Shown here piece by piece: positions 1 to 8,422 of a stretch of DNA of 64,000 nucleotides. Every line of letters begins with the position of its first letter. Positions within the stretch are counted from its first letter, which is position 1. Both the position numbers and the translations under genes were made by a program. Source of the DNA: Sediminibacterium sp. Gen4 (GTDB lineage Bacteria; Bacteroidota; Bacteroidia; Chitinophagales; Chitinophagaceae); the NCBI GenBank assembly GCA_013391385.1, contig JACBFI010000014.1:1-64000 (forward strand), written 5' to 3'. The notes under the pieces are model-generated. The model did not search any database and was not told where the DNA came from. It was given only the letters and a program-made list of their open reading frames with translations.

Positions 1-43
1 TCATTACAACAATTTAACTTAGTTAAACTGTTGCGTTAGAAAC

Positions 44-505
44 TTGAAGCTGAGACCTGAAAAATTGGGATATGACATCTTCAAAAAAAAGTGTGTGAGT
101 TGCCACCCCGAACCGATGTTCACAGATTATAGCTATCGGAATATTGGTATGCCAATAGATCCATTTTTGAAAGATTGGGGAAGAATGAAAATCACCAATG
201 ATCCAACGGACTCGCTAAAATTCAAAGTACCCAGTTTAAGGAATGTCATGCTAAGTTTCCCTTATGGACATGATGGTCGTTTTTTCTCTGTGATGAGTGT
301 AATGGAGCATTACAGAAAGAATATGGTTCCAGATTCAAGAACAGATAGCTTATTACGAAACAGATTACCCTTATCCAATTTCGAGATCGGACAATTGACA
401 GCTTTTCTGCATACTTTAACCGATAGTAGTTTTTTAAAGAACCCCAATTTTGCAGCACCCGGAAAAGGGATAAGCACTACAGCTCCTGTTGATATTCATA
501 ATTAA
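44..505 (+). pseudogene. C-terminal remnant of a di-heme cytochrome c peroxidase (MauG/CCP family)
   Basis: The 153 codons encode only the second heme domain of this periplasmic family. There is one CxxCH heme site (CVSCH, residues 17-21), the family motif PSLRNV (63-68) and PYGHDGRF (73-80), where relatives usually have PYMHDGRF. The first heme domain and the signal peptide are missing. The frame is closed by a TAG at 20-22, and the only start is a TTG at 44. The other frame from the window edge reads SLQQFNLVKLLR before a TAG at 37-39, which resembles the helix normally found before this domain. A small frame-changing deletion in a once full-length gene is therefore likely. I infer a non-functional remnant whose front lies left of the window. 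A sequencing error or a natural single-domain protein is less likely. Confidence 0.55.
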
Positions 506-574
506 TCGTGTATTTTGCATGTTGGAGTTGAGTAAGTAGTATTCTAATAAAACATTTCTCTTCACTCCGTGATA

Positions 575-641
575 CTCTGTGCCAAACTCTGTGTAACTCC
601 GTGGTTTTTTACCACAGGGTTACACAGAGTTTGGCACAGAG
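575..641. repeat. Long inverted repeat between the peroxidase remnant and the flippase gene
   Basis: Two 31-nt arms (575-605 and 611-641) are complementary at 29 of 31 positions around a 5-nt T loop. The words are of the type CTCTGTGCCAAACTCTGTG. The hairpin lies downstream of the peroxidase remnant and 32 nt before the flippase start. It may act as a terminator or be a copy of a dispersed repeat; only one copy is present here. Confidence 0.75.
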
Positions 642-672
642 TTACGCAGAGAGAGAGTAAAAGAATTACCAA

Positions 673-2178
673 TTGAGCAGCATAAAAAAATTAGCAGGAC
701 AAACATTATGGTATGGGGTGCCTACCATTGCCAGCCGTTTTCTAGGCTACGCCTTGAGTCTGTTACTTTTTTGGCTGTATGAACCTGCCAGTACTGCTAG
801 CATCACACAAGTGTATGCGGTTATTCCGTTTTTGAATATTTTGTTTACTTATGGCTTGGAGACCAGCTATTTTCGTTTTGCACAAGATCATGAGAAATCA
901 GTAGTATTTAATACACTTATGAGCTCCATCGTGATCAGTACTGTTGTATTTACATCTTTCCTTTTACTCAACACCCATACACTGGCAGCAGCAATTGACT
1001 TTCCGGATCATCCGGAATATATTCAATGGATCGCTTGGATCTTGTTCTTCGATACGCTTTCCGTCATTCCTTTTGCTAAACTTAGACAAGAAGGAAGACC
1101 TCGTTTTTACGCTTTTATCAAGGTATTCAGTATTGTAGTAAATGTGTTACTGGTTCTGTTTTTCATAGGTGTTTGCCCGAAACTGTACAAAGAAAATCCA
1201 TCCAACCCCTGGTTGTTTTTTTATGATCCAACAATTGATATTGGTTATTACATTATTGCCAATATCATCGCTAGTATACTCACTTTGGTTTTACTTGCAA
1301 AAGAGTTACTGAGTTTTCGATTTTCAGTGAACTGGAAATTATGGAAACAGGTCATGCAATATTCTTATCCATTGATCATTGTTGGATTAGGGGGTATGAT
1401 CAATGAAATGCTCAGTCGACTGGTCTATACACGTGTATTGGACCTTCCGAGAGAAGAAGAGTTAAGACAACTGGGTATTTTTGGCGCCAACTATAAACTA
1501 GCAGTGCTCATCACCATATTTATTCAGGTATTCCGGATGGGCGCAGAGCCTTTTTTCTTTAATCAATCCAAAGAAGAAAATGCACCGCGTACTTATGCCA
1601 GAGTGATGAAATTTTTTGTGATCGTTTGTTCTTTTATCTGGTTAGGTATTGTTGTTAATCTTCCTTTGATCAAATACATTGGAGCAGGTAAAAATGCAGC
1701 ATTGTATGAAGAAGGATTATCCATCGTCCCCATTCTTGCGATGGGTAGTGTGTTTCTGGGCATTTATTACAACCTGAGTGTCTGGTACAAACTCACCAAC
1801 AAAACACTAACAGGCGCTTGGATCACATTGATAGGTGCTGTCATCACAATTGCATTGAATATCTGGTGGATACCCTTATTTGGTTATAATGGTAGTGCAT
1901 GGGCCAATTTTGTTTGCTATGCTTTTATGATGGTGATCAGCTACAAGCTCGGACAAAAGCACTATCCAATACCATATGTCACGAAAAAACTGATCGCATA
2001 TCTCGTCATCGTAACCTTACTTTTCTTGATCCATAAAGCTTTTGTATATTTCGTTTCATCTTTTTGGTTGGGAACTGCATTTGGATGTTTATTGATAGCC
2101 ATATATGCTTGGTTTATTTTGCTTGTAGAGAAGAAGGAGTTTCAGAAATTACCGGTGATTGGTAAATATGTGAAATAA
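673..2178 (+). CDS. Polysaccharide/lipid-linked oligosaccharide flippase (Wzx-like, MOP superfamily)
   Basis: The 501-residue integral membrane protein has about 12-14 hydrophobic segments along its whole length, typical of Wzx/MurJ-type flippases that move undecaprenyl-linked sugars across the inner membrane. The N-terminus (SSIKKLAGQTLWYG) is the usual amphipathic lead into TM1 of this family in Bacteroidota. The start is a TTG: an in-frame stop lies at 658-660, no ATG precedes the conserved N-terminus, and TTG is the only initiator available. No glycosyltransferases flank it, so the substrate cannot be assigned. It stands alone, and the next gene has its own promoter. Confidence 0.8.
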   Translation: MSSIKKLAGQTLWYGVPTIASRFLGYALSLLLFWLYEPASTASITQVYAVIPFLNILFTYGLETSYFRFAQDHEKSVVFNTLMSSIVISTVVFTSFLLLNTHTLAAAIDFPDHPEYIQWIAWILFFDTLSVIPFAKLRQEGRPRFYAFIKVFSIVVNVLLVLFFIGVCPKLYKENPSNPWLFFYDPTIDIGYYIIANIIASILTLVLLAKELLSFRFSVNWKLWKQVMQYSYPLIIVGLGGMINEMLSRLVYTRVLDLPREEELRQLGIFGANYKLAVLITIFIQVFRMGAEPFFFNQSKEENAPRTYARVMKFFVIVCSFIWLGIVVNLPLIKYIGAGKNAALYEEGLSIVPILAMGSVFLGIYYNLSVWYKLTNKTLTGAWITLIGAVITIALNIWWIPLFGYNGSAWANFVCYAFMMVISYKLGQKHYPIPYVTKKLIAYLVIVTLLFLIHKAFVYFVSSFWLGTAFGCLLIAIYAWFILLVEKKEFQKLPVIGKYVK

Positions 2179-2242
2179 TGGAACATGGATTTTCATGATT
2201 GTCATGATTCACGCAGATAACAAGCTCATCAATGATATCATT

Positions 2243-2250
2243 TATCTTTG
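2243..2250 (+). promoter_or_regulatory. -7 promoter element of the fRMsr gene
   Basis: TATCTTTG matches the Bacteroidota -7 consensus TAnnTTTG. It ends only 4 nt (CACC) before the ATG at 2255, so the transcript should start at or next to the start codon. Confidence 0.55.
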
Positions 2251-2254
2251 CACC

Positions 2255-2722
2255 ATGGCAGAAGATTTAAGCATCATCAAAGGCGATAAACAAACACAAT
2301 ACGAGTCATTAATACCACAGATCAAAGCATTGATTGAAGGTGAAAATGATCTGGTAGCCAACCTCGCCAATATTGCAGCAGCATTGAAAGAACAATTCGG
2401 CTGGTTTTGGGTTGGATTTTATTGGGTAAAGAATGATGAACTGGTATTAGGCCCCTTTCAAGGACCTGTAGCATGTACCCGTATCAGAAAAGGAAGAGGT
2501 GTATGCGGTACCAGTTGGGCTGAAGCCAAAACATTGATTGTCCCCGACGTTGAAAAATTTCCCGGACATATCGCTTGTAGTAGCCTCTCTAAATCTGAGA
2601 TCGTAATACCTATTATTCACAACAATGAAGTAGTAGGTGTATTAGACGTAGACGCCAGCGAACTAGATCAGTTTGATACAGTAGACCAGCATTATTTGGA
2701 GAAGATTGTGGAGATGATTTGA
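2255..2722 (+). CDS. msrC: Free methionine-R-sulfoxide reductase (GAF domain, fRMsr)
   Basis: This cytosolic 155-residue GAF-domain enzyme reduces free methionine-R-sulfoxide with thioredoxin as electron source. Three cysteines sit at 74, 84 and 108, with the same spacing as Cys84, Cys94 and Cys118 of the E. coli enzyme. They lie in the motifs GPVACTRI, GRGVCGTSW and GHIACSS, and the segment ending VVGVLDVDA is also typical. I chose the ATG at 2255 because family members begin MAEDL-like; an upstream extension to 2195 has no family match and would contain the promoter. The gene is monocistronic, followed by repeat-filled DNA. Confidence 0.9.
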   Translation: MAEDLSIIKGDKQTQYESLIPQIKALIEGENDLVANLANIAAALKEQFGWFWVGFYWVKNDELVLGPFQGPVACTRIRKGRGVCGTSWAEAKTLIVPDVEKFPGHIACSSLSKSEIVIPIIHNNEVVGVLDVDASELDQFDTVDQHYLEKIVEMI

Positions 2723-2732
2723 TGGGAAAGTG

Positions 2733-2895
2733 AAAAGTCAAAAGTGAAAGGTGAAAAAGCGATATTAACTACTAATTGATGATACCTAACTTACGCTACT
2801 GTTTACCAAGGACCATGGACTATAAGACTATGAACCATCAGCCATGAACTATGAGCTATTGGCCATCGACCATGGACTATAAACCATAATCCACT
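2733..2895. repeat. Heptad-period repeats filling the fRMsr-rhlE gap
   Basis: Two word families are present. At about 2728-2756 there are GTGAAAn-type units. From about 2811 to 2893 there are about eleven consecutive 7-bp units of the form nnCYATn (such as GACTATG, AACCATC, AGCCATG, AACTATG, GGCCATC), with a single 8-bp slip. No ORF is plausible. Together with the promoter and leader that follow, this accounts for the 339-bp stretch 2723-3061. Confidence 0.8.
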
Positions 2896-2904
2896 TATTT
2901 TCCT

Positions 2905-2912
2905 TATCTTTG
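2905..2912 (+). promoter_or_regulatory. -7 promoter element of the rhlE leader
   Basis: TATCTTTG matches TAnnTTTG. Transcription would begin near 2916, giving a leader of about 145 nt before the helicase start. Confidence 0.55.
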
Positions 2913-3009
2913 CACCATTCATATACTCTCTCTACACGACTCGATTTCCTTCCGTGACAAAGTTCATCAGTCTTTTACAGGTCGCTTTTAGCATCTACAG
3001 GTAGGAAGG

Positions 3010-3050
3010 TTATATAACAACTGAGCGAATTCAGTTGTGTTTTTATATAA
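3010..3050 (+). promoter_or_regulatory. Attenuator-like terminator hairpin in the DEAD-box helicase leader
   Basis: A perfect 8-bp stem (3017-3024 with 3031-3038, loop GCGAAT) is followed by G and a run of five T. An outer TTATATA/TATATAA pair (3010-3016 and 3044-3050) could extend it. The structure lies about 100 nt into the leader and 12 nt before the helicase start. This looks like an intrinsic terminator placed to control read-through. Upstream, a CCTTCC near 2948 can pair with GGAAGG near 3004 to close the leader domain. Structure and position are seen; regulation is inferred. Confidence 0.5.
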
Positions 3051-3061
3051 AATTTATTCCA

Positions 3062-4306
3062 TTGACATTTGATTCATTGAATCTGATAGAGCCCATTTTA
3101 CGTGCGCTCCAGACAGAAGGTTACACAACTCCTACACCTATCCAACAACAGGCTATTCCTATTGTTTTGGAAGGGAATGACTTATTGGGTTGTGCGCAAA
3201 CAGGAACCGGAAAAACCGCAGCGTTTTCTATTCCATTATTACAGTTACTTTATCAGCAGAAAACTGCTCAGAGAGGTATCAAAGCATTGATATTGACGCC
3301 CACCAGAGAACTAGCCATTCAAATTGATGAAAGTATTGCTGCTTATGGCAGACATACCGGACTTTCTCATGCTGTTATTTTTGGTGGTGTATCACAAGTA
3401 CCCCAAACACAAGCGTTGAAAAGAGGTGTTGATATATTGATTGCAACACCCGGTCGTTTATTGGATCTGATGCAACAAGGTTTTGTGAGTTTACAACACT
3501 TACAGTTTTTTGTATTGGATGAAGCAGACAGGATGTTGGACATGGGCTTTATTCACGACGTGAAAAAAGTAATTGCCAAATTACCTGCAAAAAGACAAAC
3601 CCTATTTTTCTCTGCAACCATGCCTCCGGAAATTGCGGGACTTGCCAATAGCATTTTACATCAACCCAAAAAAGTAGAAGTTACACCAGTATCGTCTACC
3701 GTTGAAAAAATTGAGCAGTCTGTTTATTTTGTTGAAAAACAAGATAAGCGAGCATTATTACATCATCTACTGTCTGATCAGGATATCAAAACTGTATTGG
3801 TTTTTACCAGAACCAAACATGGCGCCGACAAAGTGGTAAAAGACCTTGTGAAATCAGGTATTGGCGCTGCTGCTATTCATGGCAACAAATCACAAAATGC
3901 TCGTCAGCGTGCATTGAATGATTTTAAGAATGGAACACTACGCGTATTAGTAGCCACAGATATCGCTGCACGTGGAATTGACGTAGAGCAATTATCACAT
4001 GTGATCAATTATGAATTGCCTGATGTCCCGGAAACCTATGTTCACCGTATTGGAAGAACCGGACGCGCAGGTGCTTCAGGAATTGCCATCGCTTTCTGTG
4101 ATGCGGAAGAAAAAGTAAACCTGAGAGACATTCAAAAACTGATTGGTATTCAGATTCCTATTATTACAGATCATCCTTATGCGATGAGCAATATTTCTCT
4201 GACCAATTTCAAACCTGTTTCCAAACAACCACCACCCCAACGAAACCACACACAACGCAGATCTTTCAGAGGCGGTGATAGCAGGCGTTATGCCGGGCAG
4301 AGATAG
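3062..4306 (+). CDS. rhlE: DEAD-box ATP-dependent RNA helicase (RhlE type)
   Basis: This 414-residue cytosolic helicase unwinds RNA duplexes in ribosome assembly, RNA decay or cold adaptation. In order the motifs are: Q motif (FDSLNL to PTPIQ), AQTGTGKT (45-52), PTRELA (80-85), DEAD (153-156), SAT (184-186) and [10 protein letters not shown] (about 323-332). A short basic tail ([12 protein letters not shown]) is typical of RhlE. The start is probably the TTG at 3062, since family members begin (M)TFDSLNL; a TTG at 3035 would lie inside the terminator-like hairpin. Expression probably depends on the structured leader. It is followed by an inverted heptad repeat. Confidence 0.9.
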   Translation: MTFDSLNLIEPILRALQTEGYTTPTPIQQQAIPIVLEGNDLLGCAQTGTGKTAAFSIPLLQLLYQQKTAQRGIKALILTPTRELAIQIDESIAAYGRHTGLSHAVIFGGVSQVPQTQALKRGVDILIATPGRLLDLMQQGFVSLQHLQFFVLDEADRMLDMGFIHDVKKVIAKLPAKRQTLFFSATMPPEIAGLANSILHQPKKVEVTPVSSTVEKIEQSVYFVEKQDKRALLHHLLSDQDIKTVLVFTRTKHGADKVVKDLVKSGIGAAAIHGNKSQNARQRALNDFKNGTLRVLVATDIAARGIDVEQLSHVINYELPDVPETYVHRIGRTGRAGASGIAIAFCDAEEKVNLRDIQKLIGIQIPIITDHPYAMSNISLTNFKPVSKQPPPQRNHTQRRSFRGGDSRRYAGQR

Positions 4307-4317
4307 TTTAGCTTATT

Positions 4318-4372
4318 GCTTATAGTTCATAGCATATTGTAGGAAAATTACTATTTGCTATGGACTATAAGC
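4318..4372. repeat. Inverted heptad repeat after rhlE
   Basis: Arms 4318-4334 and 4356-4372 are complementary at 16 of 17 positions (word type GCTTATAGTTCATAGCA) around an AT-rich 21-nt loop. It belongs to the nnCYATn family and sits directly after the helicase stop codon, where it could end transcription. Confidence 0.75.
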
Positions 4373-4385
4373 CACCTGCTATCCC

Positions 4386-4393
4386 TACCTTAG
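4386..4393 (+). promoter_or_regulatory. Variant -7 element before the serine hydrolase
   Basis: TACCTTAG (variant TAnnTTAG) ends 4 nt (TAAC) before the ATG at 4398. The same variant lies before the E1 and TlpA-like genes. Confidence 0.4.
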
Positions 4394-4397
4394 TAAC

Positions 4398-5633
4398 ATG
4401 AAATCACAACGTTTACTTAGTCTTTTCTTGTTGATAGTGTTTCCTTCTTTGTTGTTGTTTGCACAACAGCGATCAGCCATTTATTTTCCTGCAGCCGGTG
4501 TTTGGGAACAGCGATCGCCATCAGCAATGGGATTGAATACTGCTCTAGTAGAAGAAGCGATTGCATTGGCCAGAGCCAGTGAATCGAAGAATCCACGCAG
4601 TATGGAAATCAATCATTACCGAACTTTTGGCAAAGAACCTTTTGGAGAAGGGATCGGTCCATTTGCAGATCGAGGAGAAGCAACAGGGCTCATCATTTAC
4701 AAAGGCTATATAGTAGCACAATGGGGGGAGCCCATGCGTTGCGATATGACACATAGTGTTACCAAAAGTTTTTTATCTGCAGTGGTAGGTGTTGCGGTAG
4801 ATCAAGGGTTGATCAGGAATGTACATGATACAGTAGCACCCTATATCCCACCTATTGAATGGTATGATCCGAAAGCACCCATCAACAGACCCGCAGAAGA
4901 AATAGGCACACCGCAACTTTTATTCCCATTTACATCACCACATAACCGTACCATCACTTGGGATGATCTGCTCAGACAAACCAGTGACTGGGAAGGAACA
5001 CTCTGGGGTAAACCGGATTGGGCAGACAGGCCAGATGCTGATCCTAATAAATGGTTAACCAGACCACGCAATCAACCCGGCACCACTTATGAATACAATG
5101 ATGTAAGAGTAAATGTATTAGCATTGGCAGCAACCAGTGTTTGGAGAAAGTCTTTACCACAAGTGCTCAAACAAACCATTATGGATCCGATTGGTGCATC
5201 CAATACATGGCGGTGGACGGGTTATAGAAATGCATGGATTGTTTTGGATGGACAGCCTGTTCAATCTGTAAGCGGCGGTGGACATTGGGGTGGTGGCATG
5301 TTCATCAATGCTTATGATATGGCACGTTTTGGTTGGCTTACATTGAATCGTGGAAAATGGAATGGCAAACAATTGTTGAGTGAAGAATGGATCAAAAAAT
5401 CATTGACACCAACAGTTCCGAAAAAAGATTATGGTTATATGAACTGGTTTTTGAATACCGATCGTAAATTCTTACCCAGTGCGCCTGCTACTGCATTTAC
5501 ACATGTAGGTAATGGCAATAATCTCATCTATGTGGATCCTGAACATGAACTGGTAGCCGTGATTCGTTGGATTGATGGAAGAGCACAAGATGGGGTGATC
5601 AAAAAAATATTAGAAGCATTGCCAACAAAATAA
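4398..5633 (+). CDS. Secreted serine hydrolase of the beta-lactamase/CubicO family
   Basis: The 411-residue protein has a cleavable signal peptide (residues 1-22, ending LLLFAQQ), so it acts in the periplasm or outside. The catalytic SxxK motif is SVTK (120-123). YEYND (231-235) occupies the Tyr-x-Asn position and HVGNG near the C-terminus the third motif. This fold covers esterases, D-amino-acid peptidases and class C beta-lactamases, so the substrate cannot be fixed. A second, more distant family member lies at 21489-23030. The ATG sits 4 nt after a -7-like element. Confidence 0.85.
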   Translation: MKSQRLLSLFLLIVFPSLLLFAQQRSAIYFPAAGVWEQRSPSAMGLNTALVEEAIALARASESKNPRSMEINHYRTFGKEPFGEGIGPFADRGEATGLIIYKGYIVAQWGEPMRCDMTHSVTKSFLSAVVGVAVDQGLIRNVHDTVAPYIPPIEWYDPKAPINRPAEEIGTPQLLFPFTSPHNRTITWDDLLRQTSDWEGTLWGKPDWADRPDADPNKWLTRPRNQPGTTYEYNDVRVNVLALAATSVWRKSLPQVLKQTIMDPIGASNTWRWTGYRNAWIVLDGQPVQSVSGGGHWGGGMFINAYDMARFGWLTLNRGKWNGKQLLSEEWIKKSLTPTVPKKDYGYMNWFLNTDRKFLPSAPATAFTHVGNGNNLIYVDPEHELVAVIRWIDGRAQDGVIKKILEALPTK

Positions 5634-5742
5634 CGCAAACGTTTGCTTAGCGTTATTTATCAATCTCTGACCGGTTTTAATTTCATTTTAAGTGGCGTTG
5701 ATGAGAGAATAAATACTATTGCATTGTTATCCCCCCATAACA

Positions 5743-6867
5743 ATGTACGACATCACCCTGCAATATTCCAAAGACCCTCAATTTCTAAATGCAGTCATTG
5801 ACACTTTAGATGAGGGTGTTGTTGTACAAAATGCACATGGAAAAATAGTAGGTTTTAATACAAAAGCGCTCACACTATTGGCGGTATCCGCTGAAGAATT
5901 AATGGGTGATTCCTCCAGTGGTGAAAAATGGACTGCTATTGATCTTGATGAAAATATAATCCCTGTCGAAAATCACCCGATCGTTATCACACTCAGAACC
6001 CAACAACCACAGGAGAATGTGGTCATGGGTGTTACCACCGGAGACCAGCAACTCAAATGGTTTTCTGTAAACACCAGAATGATAGAGGTTGGAGAAGAAA
6101 AGCTGGCGGTAGCTGCTTTTACAGATATTACCCAACTCATTGTACTAAATAAAAGTTTGCATGAACAAAACAAACTTCAATTACAGATACAAGATGAGCT
6201 GGAGAAAAAGATCAGGCAACTCAAAGATTTTGCTGGTATTATAACACATGATGTAAGAGGACCGGCAAATAATATCAAAAAGTTGTTACAGGTATATGAA
6301 AGTAAAAAAGACTCAGAATCAGGTGAACAAGCTTTTCAGTATTTAAAACAGGCCAGCAATGATCTGTACAATAATTTGAATGAACTGATCAAATTATTAC
6401 AGTGGCACTTGGATCAAAAGTCTCCATTAAGTACATGTGATTTTGATGCCATTACCAATAGTGTATTGGTTCAGCTAGACCATTTGATCCAACAAAAATA
6501 TGCGGTCATTCACAGAGATTTTACTGTAGCAACTTTCGACTATGCTAAAGTGTATTTACATAGTATTTTATACAACCTCATTAGCAATGCGCTAAAGTAT
6601 AGTCGCGAAGAATCCCCGCTCGAAATTCGATTGGAAAGCTTTATGGAAAACGGACGTGTTTGCTTAAGGGTGAGTGACAATGGCAAAGGGATTGACATGG
6701 ATAAATTTGGCGCTACTTTATTTCGTTTCCAACGCAATACGGAAGTAGAAAATGACAGTAAGGGAATTGGTTTGTACCTCGTCCAGCATCAAGTCAATGA
6801 ATTGGGGGGTACTATTTCCGTAACCAGCGAACCAAATAAAGGAACGAGTTTTACCATTATTTTCTGA
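5743..6867 (+). CDS. PAS-domain sensor histidine kinase, orphan
   Basis: This 374-residue protein has no transmembrane segment and so is a soluble sensor kinase. An N-terminal PAS domain spans about 10-135 and a short coiled coil about 135-160. The H-box ITHDVRGP carries the phospho-accepting His169. The ATPase domain has the N-box ISNALKYS, G1 DNGKGID and G2 GIGLYL. The ATG at 5743 is preferred over the upstream TTG at 5719. No response regulator is adjacent, so the partner is unknown. The signal cannot be deduced from the PAS domain. Confidence 0.85.
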   Translation: MYDITLQYSKDPQFLNAVIDTLDEGVVVQNAHGKIVGFNTKALTLLAVSAEELMGDSSSGEKWTAIDLDENIIPVENHPIVITLRTQQPQENVVMGVTTGDQQLKWFSVNTRMIEVGEEKLAVAAFTDITQLIVLNKSLHEQNKLQLQIQDELEKKIRQLKDFAGIITHDVRGPANNIKKLLQVYESKKDSESGEQAFQYLKQASNDLYNNLNELIKLLQWHLDQKSPLSTCDFDAITNSVLVQLDHLIQQKYAVIHRDFTVATFDYAKVYLHSILYNLISNALKYSREESPLEIRLESFMENGRVCLRVSDNGKGIDMDKFGATLFRFQRNTEVENDSKGIGLYLVQHQVNELGGTISVTSEPNKGTSFTIIF

Positions 6868-6877
6868 GTAAATCCCC

Positions 6878-6885
6878 TACTTTTG
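6878..6885 (+). promoter_or_regulatory. -7 element of the tRNA-Leu gene
   Basis: TACTTTTG matches TAnnTTTG and ends 19 nt before the mature tRNA 5' end. Confidence 0.5.
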
Positions 6886-6904
6886 CCACCCGGCAACGGA
6901 AAAG

Positions 6905-6985
6905 CGGATGTGGCGAAATTGGCAGACGCACCAGACTTAGGATCTGGCGCCGCGAGGCGTGTAGGTTCGACTCCTATCATCCGCA
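6905..6985 (+). tRNA. tRNA-Leu, anticodon UAG
   Basis: A class II tRNA can be folded by eye. The acceptor stem GCGGATG (6905-6911) pairs with CATCCGC (6978-6984), discriminator A. The anticodon stem CCAGA/TCTGG encloses CTTAGGA with anticodon TAG, which reads CUN leucine codons. The long variable arm CGCCGCGAGGCG marks a Leu/Ser/Tyr-type tRNA, and the T loop is TTCGACT. The 3' CCA is not encoded. It has its own promoter and is followed by a strong hairpin. Confidence 0.95.
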
Positions 6986-6994
6986 CAAAGAAAC

Positions 6995-7028
6995 AAGAGG
7001 CTGTATCCAACTTTTGATACAGCCTCTT
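6995..7028 (+). terminator. Terminator hairpin after tRNA-Leu
   Basis: A perfect 13-bp stem (AAGAGGCTGTATC with GATACAGCCTCTT, 8-nt loop) ends 10 nt downstream of the tRNA start of the spacer. Nearly the same stem follows the Bax-inhibitor gene at 16662-16695, so this is a repeated terminator type. Confidence 0.8.
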
Positions 7029-7060
7029 CTTATTCAAACGAATCTCAGTGTCTTTATTCT

Positions 7061-7092
7061 ACCATGGACTATGGACCATAAGCCATGAACTA
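7061..7092. repeat. Heptad repeat, nnCYATn family
   Basis: Successive 7-bp units ACCATGG, ACTATGG, ACCATAA and GCCATGA lie between the tRNA terminator and the 3' end of the convergent winged-helix gene. Confidence 0.7.
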
Positions 7093-7127
7093 ATCTTTTA
7101 CCCCCCTCCTTTTTCAATGGGTTCTTT

Positions 7128-7421
7128 CTAGACCGCTTCTCTTTTCACCAATAACCCAATGGCTTCATTGTTATCATCGTTCATTAAAGATGATTTTACG
7201 GTTTCAATACCCTGCGTGGTTATATAACAATGAGGTGTATCTAACTGCTGCAACATCACCAACCCCTGCTGTGCCAGCGCTAATAAATGTTTGTGAATGG
7301 TATCCCAGCTAAATGTAGAATACAGGATCATCTCCCGTGGTGTACAGAGGTATTGCTCGGGATGGGGTTCTTCTCTTACAATCCTGTACAAAGTCTGCAA
7401 GGTGTAATAGGTGTTTTCCAT
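7128..7421 (-). CDS. Small winged-helix-like protein of unknown function
   Basis: The 97-residue protein starts at the ATG at 7421 (MENTYYTLQTLYR); an alternative GTG at 7466 adds 15 residues of poor quality. A helix-turn-helix-like region (REMILYSTFSWDTIHKHLLALAQQG) is followed by a wing-like hairpin ending YITTQGIETV, as in PadR/MarR-type regulators. No ligand domain is present. It converges with tRNA-Leu, and the divergent upstream DNA carries no clear promoter. DNA binding is an inference from the pattern only. Confidence 0.6.
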   Translation of the reverse strand: MENTYYTLQTLYRIVREEPHPEQYLCTPREMILYSTFSWDTIHKHLLALAQQGLVMLQQLDTPHCYITTQGIETVKSSLMNDDNNEAIGLLVKREAV

Positions 7422-7556
7422 ATCTGTAAGATACAAAGACCCCCTTTTTCTGTTGCTTCCACTCACCTGTATTTGTCAACATTGAATGCACGAAAAATGA
7501 ACAAAAATGGTGAAAATATTTACAATAGATTGATAATCATTGACTTAAAAATCGCA

Positions 7557-8285
7557 TCATACTGTTAAGGCTTTAAATGTCATGACCACCCCTGTAGCAA
7601 AAACAAAGAACAATACGATTTTTCTAAAAGTCTCCTGAGGCACTTTATTCAAGATCATCTTGCCTACATAAGACCCCAAAAAAGCAATTACAATAAGTCC
7701 GGGTAAATACCACCAATCTCTTCCCTGTACATAACCTTGATTGACATATACGATTGAACGACTGAGATCTACTCCAAAATCAATAGCTGCAGAAGTAGCG
7801 ATGAAGACATTTTTTTCCAATGCAAAGGAGGTTAAGGTTATGGCACGAATAGCCCCACCTGTTCCAATAAATCCGGCCAAAAAACCCGCTATTCCCCCAC
7901 CTGCAATAGCATTACCTGTATTTGCTTTCATTTTCATGTGTGGTTTCCACCAGAAAAGGATGGCGAAGACCACACAAAAAATACCCAATAACAGTTCTGC
8001 ATATTGAAAAGTTACCCGACTGGTTAACCAAGCACCTACAATTACCAATACCACACTGGGTATCCCTATTTTCCAGATTAGTTTCCATTGAATATCCTGT
8101 CTGAAAAGTATCAGTTTGGCAATATTGCTGAAGACATGCAATAATCCTGTGATTCCCAATACAGTTTTAAAATCAAAAAAGAAACCTGCTAATGGCACAA
8201 AGAAGACTGAAGAGCCAAATCCACCCACAGTTCCCACAATTTCACTGAGAAAAGCCAGCAAGAAAAAGAGAAAAGCATTGCCCAT
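7557..8285 (-). CDS. TauE/SafE family sulfite/anion exporter
   Basis: The 242-residue inner-membrane protein has about 7-8 hydrophobic helices in two related halves, each with the family's Gly-rich motif (GTVGGFGSSVF near residue 17 and GFIGTGGAIRA near 138). The family exports sulfite, sulfoacetate or similar small anions, or takes part in sulfur-compound uptake; the substrate cannot be read from sequence. It is transcribed away from tig, is monocistronic and has normal length. Confidence 0.85.
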   Translation of the reverse strand: MGNAFLFFLLAFLSEIVGTVGGFGSSVFFVPLAGFFFDFKTVLGITGLLHVFSNIAKLILFRQDIQWKLIWKIGIPSVVLVIVGAWLTSRVTFQYAELLLGIFCVVFAILFWWKPHMKMKANTGNAIAGGGIAGFLAGFIGTGGAIRAITLTSFALEKNVFIATSAAIDFGVDLSRSIVYVNQGYVQGRDWWYLPGLIVIAFLGSYVGKMILNKVPQETFRKIVLFFVFATGVVMTFKALTV

Positions 8286-8331
8286 AGCGGCTTATTTGGT
8301 TATTGACAGCTGTTTTTATGCGTTAAACTCC

Positions 8332-8339
8332 TACCTTTG
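8332..8339 (+). promoter_or_regulatory. -7 element of tig
   Basis: TACCTTTG matches TAnnTTTG; about 80 nt of leader would precede the tig ATG at 8423. Confidence 0.5.
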
Positions 8340-8422
8340 CTGCCCGTTTGGAAAAAGAGTTTCTGACCTATTGAAGATAAGATTTGAGACTCAACCGATA
8401 AAATATCAATAAAATATATATC

